From Pseudomonadota bacterium (GTDB taxonomy: Bacteria > Pseudomonadota > Alphaproteobacteria > Sphingomonadales > Sphingomonadaceae), in assembly GCA_023390675.1 (NCBI GenBank), contig JAEWCK010000294.1, positions 1-7,789 on the forward strand: a DNA stretch of 7,789 nucleotides. The letters are read 5' to 3'. How positions within the stretch are numbered: the first letter of the stretch is position 1; each line of letters begins with the position of its first letter. The translations under genes were made by a program, and so were the position numbers. Under the pieces are notes generated by a model. The model searched no databases, was not told the origin of the DNA, and was given only the letters and a program-made list of their open reading frames with translations. Positions 5,257 to 7,789 of this stretch are shown piece after piece.

Positions 5257-6394
5257 CGGCCGCGAACCCGTCCGCGACGATGCGCGCGATCCGCGCGGCG
5301 GCGTGGCCGTCGCCGAACGGATTGTGCGCGCGCGCCATCGCCGCATAGGCGGCGGGGTCGTCGAGCAGCGTCGTGATCGCGGAGACGATGCGCTCCTCGT
5401 CGGTGCCGACGAGCCGCGCCGTGCCCGCGGCGACGCCCTCGGGCCGCTCGGTGGTGTCGCGCATCACCAGCACCGGCTTGCCGAGTGCGGGCGCTTCCTC
5501 CTGCACGCCGCCCGAATCGCTAAGCACCAGCTCGGCGAGCCCGAGCGCGCGGATGAAGTGGGGATAATCGAGCGGGTCGATCCGCGCGATATTGGCGCGG
5601 TCGCCGAGCATCGCGTCCATCACCGACACGACATTGGGATTGGGGTGGACGGGGAAGAGGATCGCAGTGTCGGGGCGATCGGCGATCCGCCCGATCGCGC
5701 GCGCAATATTGCCCATGCCGTCGCCGAAATTCTCGCGTCGATGTGTGGTGACGAGCACGATCCGCTTGCCGGCGAAGCGCGCCGCGATCGGATCAAGCCC
5801 CGCGGCGAGCGACGGGTCCGCGTCGATCCGCGCGCGCGTGGCGTGGAGCGCGTCGATCACGGTGTTGCCCGTGACGTGGATCGTCGCAGGGTCGATACTC
5901 TCGCGCCTCAGCGCCTCGGCGGCGGTTTCGGTGGGCGCGAAATGCTGGTCGGCGATCGGCGCTACGATGCGCCGGTTCACTTCCTCGGGCCAAGGCTGGT
6001 AGATATCGCCCGAGCGCAGCCCGGCCTCGACATGGCTCACCGGCACCTTGCGGTAATAAGCGGCGAGCGCGCCGACCATCGCCGTGGCGGTGTCGCCCTG
6101 TACGATGACGCGGTCGGGCTTCTCCTCGTCCATCACCCGGCCGAGCCCGCTGAGCAGGCGAGCGGTCAACTGGTCGAGCGACTGGCCCGGCTCCATCAGG
6201 TCGAGGTCGATATCGGGCACGATGCCTGCGATCGACAGCACTTGGTCGAGCAGCCCGCGATGCTGCGCGGTGACGCAAGTGCGTAGCGCAATGTCCGGCA
6301 TGGCGACGAGCGCCTGGACCACCGGAAACAGCTTGATCGCCTCCGGGCGCGTCCCGAAGATCACCATCACCTTATGAGTCTGTCCCCGGGCCAC
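5243..6394 (-). CDS. wecB: UDP-N-acetylglucosamine 2-epimerase, non-hydrolysing (383 aa)
   Basis: Cytoplasmic enzyme that interconverts UDP-GlcNAc and UDP-ManNAc, giving the substrate for WecC. Family motifs in order: FGTRPEAIK (13-21), QGDT (99-102), HVEAGLRSGD (121-130), PEEVNRR (136-142), VTGNTVID (174-181), THRRENFG (217-224), PVHPNP (248-253), LSDSGGVQEEAPALGKPVLV (291-310) and RPEG (317-320). Together these fit a GT-B fold epimerase with all the usual active-site blocks. Length fits E. coli WecB (376). The start is uncertain: GTG 6394 puts 12 residues before FGTRPEA but has no ribosome binding site. GTG 6370 (375 aa) has GGGGA 12 bases upstream, and ATG 6367 is also possible. The in-frame ATG at 6460 would overlap glpD antisense and is unlikely. 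The 3' end overlaps the RTX gene by 14 bases, tail to tail. It lies on the same strand as wecC, but the oppositely oriented RTX gene is between them. Confidence 0.93.
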   Translation of the reverse strand: MARGQTHKVMVIFGTRPEAIKLFPVVQALVAMPDIALRTCVTAQHRGLLDQVLSIAGIVPDIDLDLMEPGQSLDQLTARLLSGLGRVMDEEKPDRVIVQGDTATAMVGALAAYYRKVPVSHVEAGLRSGDIYQPWPEEVNRRIVAPIADQHFAPTETAAEALRRESIDPATIHVTGNTVIDALHATRARIDADPSLAAGLDPIAARFAGKRIVLVTTHRRENFGDGMGNIARAIGRIADRPDTAILFPVHPNPNVVSVMDAMLGDRANIARIDPLDYPHFIRALGLAELVLSDSGGVQEEAPALGKPVLVMRDTTERPEGVAAGTARLVGTDEERIVSAITTLLDDPAAYAAMARAHNPFGDGHAAARIARIVADGFAAARLR

Positions 6395-6443
6395 GCGGGC
6401 GCTATACACGAAAGCGCCTAAGGCATTGCTAACCGGAAGCCCA
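6395..6443. promoter_or_regulatory. Short divergent spacer between wecB and glpD
   Basis: Only 49 bases separate GTG 6394 and ATG 6444, or 73 if wecB starts at 6370. Both promoters must sit here or extend into the neighbouring coding sequence. GGAA at 6435-6438, 5 bases before ATG 6444, is a probable ribosome binding site for glpD. A 9-base dyad GCCTAAGGC lies at 6416-6424. I see no convincing -35/-10 pair. Confidence 0.35.
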
Positions 6444-7789
6444 ATGTACGATCTGCTCATCGCCGGCGGCGGGATCAACGGCACGGCGATAGCCCGCGAG
6501 GCGGCTCTCAACGGCCTGTCGGTGCTACTGGTCGAGCGCGACGATCTCGCTTGCGCCACTTCCTCGGCGTCGAGCGGGCTGATCCATGGCGGGCTGCGCT
6601 ACCTCGAATATTACGAGTTTCGCCTCGTCCGCGAGGCGCTGGCCGAGCGCGAGCGGCTGCTCCGCCTGGCGCCACATCTCGTCCGCCCGCTCCCCTTCGT
6701 GATGCCCTATGCGCATAGCCCGCGGCCCTGGTGGATGCTGCGCGCGGGGCTGTTCCTCTACGACCTGCTCGCCTGGGGCGAAACGCTGCCGCGCTCGCGC
6801 GGGCTGCATGCGCGCGACACCGTCTATCGCGCGCCGCTTCGTGAGAAGGGCCGCGGCTTCGTCTATCCTGACGCGCGCGTCGACGATGCCCGGCTGACCG
6901 TGCTCAATGCCGTCGATGCGCGCGAAGCGGGGGGTGATATCCGGACGCGCACCGCGCTCGTCGCGGCGACGCGCGGCAGCGACCATTGGCGGGCCACGCT
7001 CTCCGATGGATCGCAGGTCGAGGCTCGCGCAATCGTCAATGCGGCGGGCCCTTGGGTAGCCGAGTTGCTGGCGGCGCTGGGCGTGCATGGCGGGGCGGGG
7101 GTTCGGCTCGTCAAGGGCAGTCATATCGTCGTGCCGCGCCTCTATGCGGGCGAGCATGCCTATACGCTCCAGCAACCGGATGGGCGGATCGTCTTCGCGC
7201 TGCCGTGGCATGGCGCGACCGCGATCGGCACTACCGACATCCCGGTCGAACGGCCCGGGGACGCGCGGATCGAGGCGGAGGAGATCGCCTATCTGTGCGA
7301 GGCTGCGAATCGCTATTTCGAGCGCAGCATCGCGCCCGGCGACGCGATCGCGACCTGGTCGGGCGTCCGCCCGCTCTATGACGATGCGGCGGCGGACCCG
7401 AGCAAGGTGACTCGCGACTATGTGCTCGAGCTCGATACCGACGGCGCGTCGCTGCTCTCTGTCTTTGGCGGGAAGATCACGACTGCGCGAGCGCTCGCCG
7501 AGGAAGCGGTCGAGAAGCTCGGCCAACCGCTCGATCGGCGCGTGGCGCCGGCGACGCGCGAGCGGCCGCTTCCCGGTGGCGACGGCGACATGGCCGCGCT
7601 GGAAGTGGAAGTCGCCGCACGCTGGCCGTTCGTCGACGCCGCGCGGCTGGTCAGCGCCTATGGCACGCGCGTGCGGCGGCTGCTCGACGGCATCGAGACC
7701 GCCGCCGATATGGGCGAAGTGCTGGAGAACGGACTGACGGCGCGCGAGATTCGCTGGATGGTCGAGGAAGAATGGGCGCTGAACGCGGC
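6444..7789 (+). CDS. glpD: FAD-dependent glycerol-3-phosphate dehydrogenase, 3' end beyond the window (448 aa seen)
   Basis: Oxidises sn-glycerol 3-phosphate to dihydroxyacetone phosphate on the inner membrane and passes electrons to quinone. The FAD-binding motif is LLIAGGGINGTAIAREA (4-20). It is followed by DLACATSSASSGLIHGGLRY (34-53) and YEFRLVREALAERERLL (57-73), nearly as in E. coli GlpD. Other blocks are VDDARL (146-151), NAAGPWV (199-205), RLVKGSHIVVP (221-231), IGTTDIP (261-267), TWSGVRPLYDD (304-314) and LLSVFGGKITTARALAEEA (337-355). Residues equivalent to the E. coli substrate-contact Arg (R52, R309), His (H227) and Lys (K344) are present. No stop occurs before the edge. About 50 residues of the C-terminal domain are missing compared with the 501 residues of E. 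coli GlpD. ATG 6444 is chosen for GGAA 5 bases upstream and for the short lead into the FAD motif. It is divergent from wecB and probably a metabolic neighbour, not part of polysaccharide synthesis. Confidence 0.95.
   Translation, partial: MYDLLIAGGGINGTAIAREAALNGLSVLLVERDDLACATSSASSGLIHGGLRYLEYYEFRLVREALAERERLLRLAPHLVRPLPFVMPYAHSPRPWWMLRAGLFLYDLLAWGETLPRSRGLHARDTVYRAPLREKGRGFVYPDARVDDARLTVLNAVDAREAGGDIRTRTALVAATRGSDHWRATLSDGSQVEARAIVNAAGPWVAELLAALGVHGGAGVRLVKGSHIVVPRLYAGEHAYTLQQPDGRIVFALPWHGATAIGTTDIPVERPGDARIEAEEIAYLCEAANRYFERSIAPGDAIATWSGVRPLYDDAAADPSKVTRDYVLELDTDGASLLSVFGGKITTARALAEEAVEKLGQPLDRRVAPATRERPLPGGDGDMAALEVEVAARWPFVDAARLVSAYGTRVRRLLDGIETAADMGEVLENGLTAREIRWMVEEEWALNA

Noticed and set aside
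5303..6286. Plus-strand open frame opposite wecB
   Set aside because: It is a shadow of wecB, rich in Arg/Asp/His with no motif.
6525..7526. Long minus-strand open frame inside glpD
   Set aside because: It is antisense to a well-conserved glpD frame and its translation has no recognisable domain.

Overview
The window is 7,789 bases of GC-rich DNA with dense, alternating genes and the codon bias of a GC-rich alphaproteobacterium. A sphingomonad (Sphingomonas or a relative) is the best guess. This rests on the overall GC-rich style, the small secreted/anchored protein ending in Asp/Ser/Pro at the left edge, and the exopolysaccharide-type gene set. It is inference, not a proven assignment.

Layout, left to right. 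Positions 1-26 are an almost pure C tract, possibly a contig-end artefact. A 77-residue signal-peptide plus single-helix protein (minus strand, 50-283) follows. Next is a 471-base gene-free stretch (284-754) holding a perfect 17-base dyad just upstream of that gene and a separate strong 12-bp hairpin. Two plus-strand genes come next: a secreted PDZ plus M48 zinc metallopeptidase (755-1813) and a phosphoglycosyl transferase of the bacterial sugar transferase family (1856-2593). The UDP-ManNAc dehydrogenase gene wecC (2518-3816, minus) converges on the transferase gene and overlaps it by 76 bases. Divergent from wecC is an RTX-like secreted calcium-binding protein made of 86-residue tandem repeats (3958-5256, plus). 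It converges, with a 14-base overlap, on the UDP-GlcNAc 2-epimerase gene wecB (5243-about 6394, minus). Divergent from wecB is glpD, aerobic glycerol-3-phosphate dehydrogenase (6444 to the window edge), which is cut off.

How the genes fit together. WecB converts UDP-GlcNAc to UDP-ManNAc and WecC oxidises it to UDP-ManNAcA, an acidic sugar donor for surface polysaccharide. The phosphoglycosyl transferase would start a polyprenyl-linked glycan at the inner membrane. The RTX protein is probably exported by a type I system (not in the window) and may associate with the cell surface or matrix. The M48/PDZ protein would act in the periplasm. glpD looks like the metabolic flank of the locus.

The most notable points are the RTX gene lying in opposite orientation between wecB and wecC, and the start of that RTX gene. 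There, a good Shine-Dalgarno sequence and a plausible N-terminus sit in a different frame from the repeats, suggesting a frameshift, a sequencing error or decay. I found no CRISPR array, tRNA, rRNA, transposase or clear new defence system.
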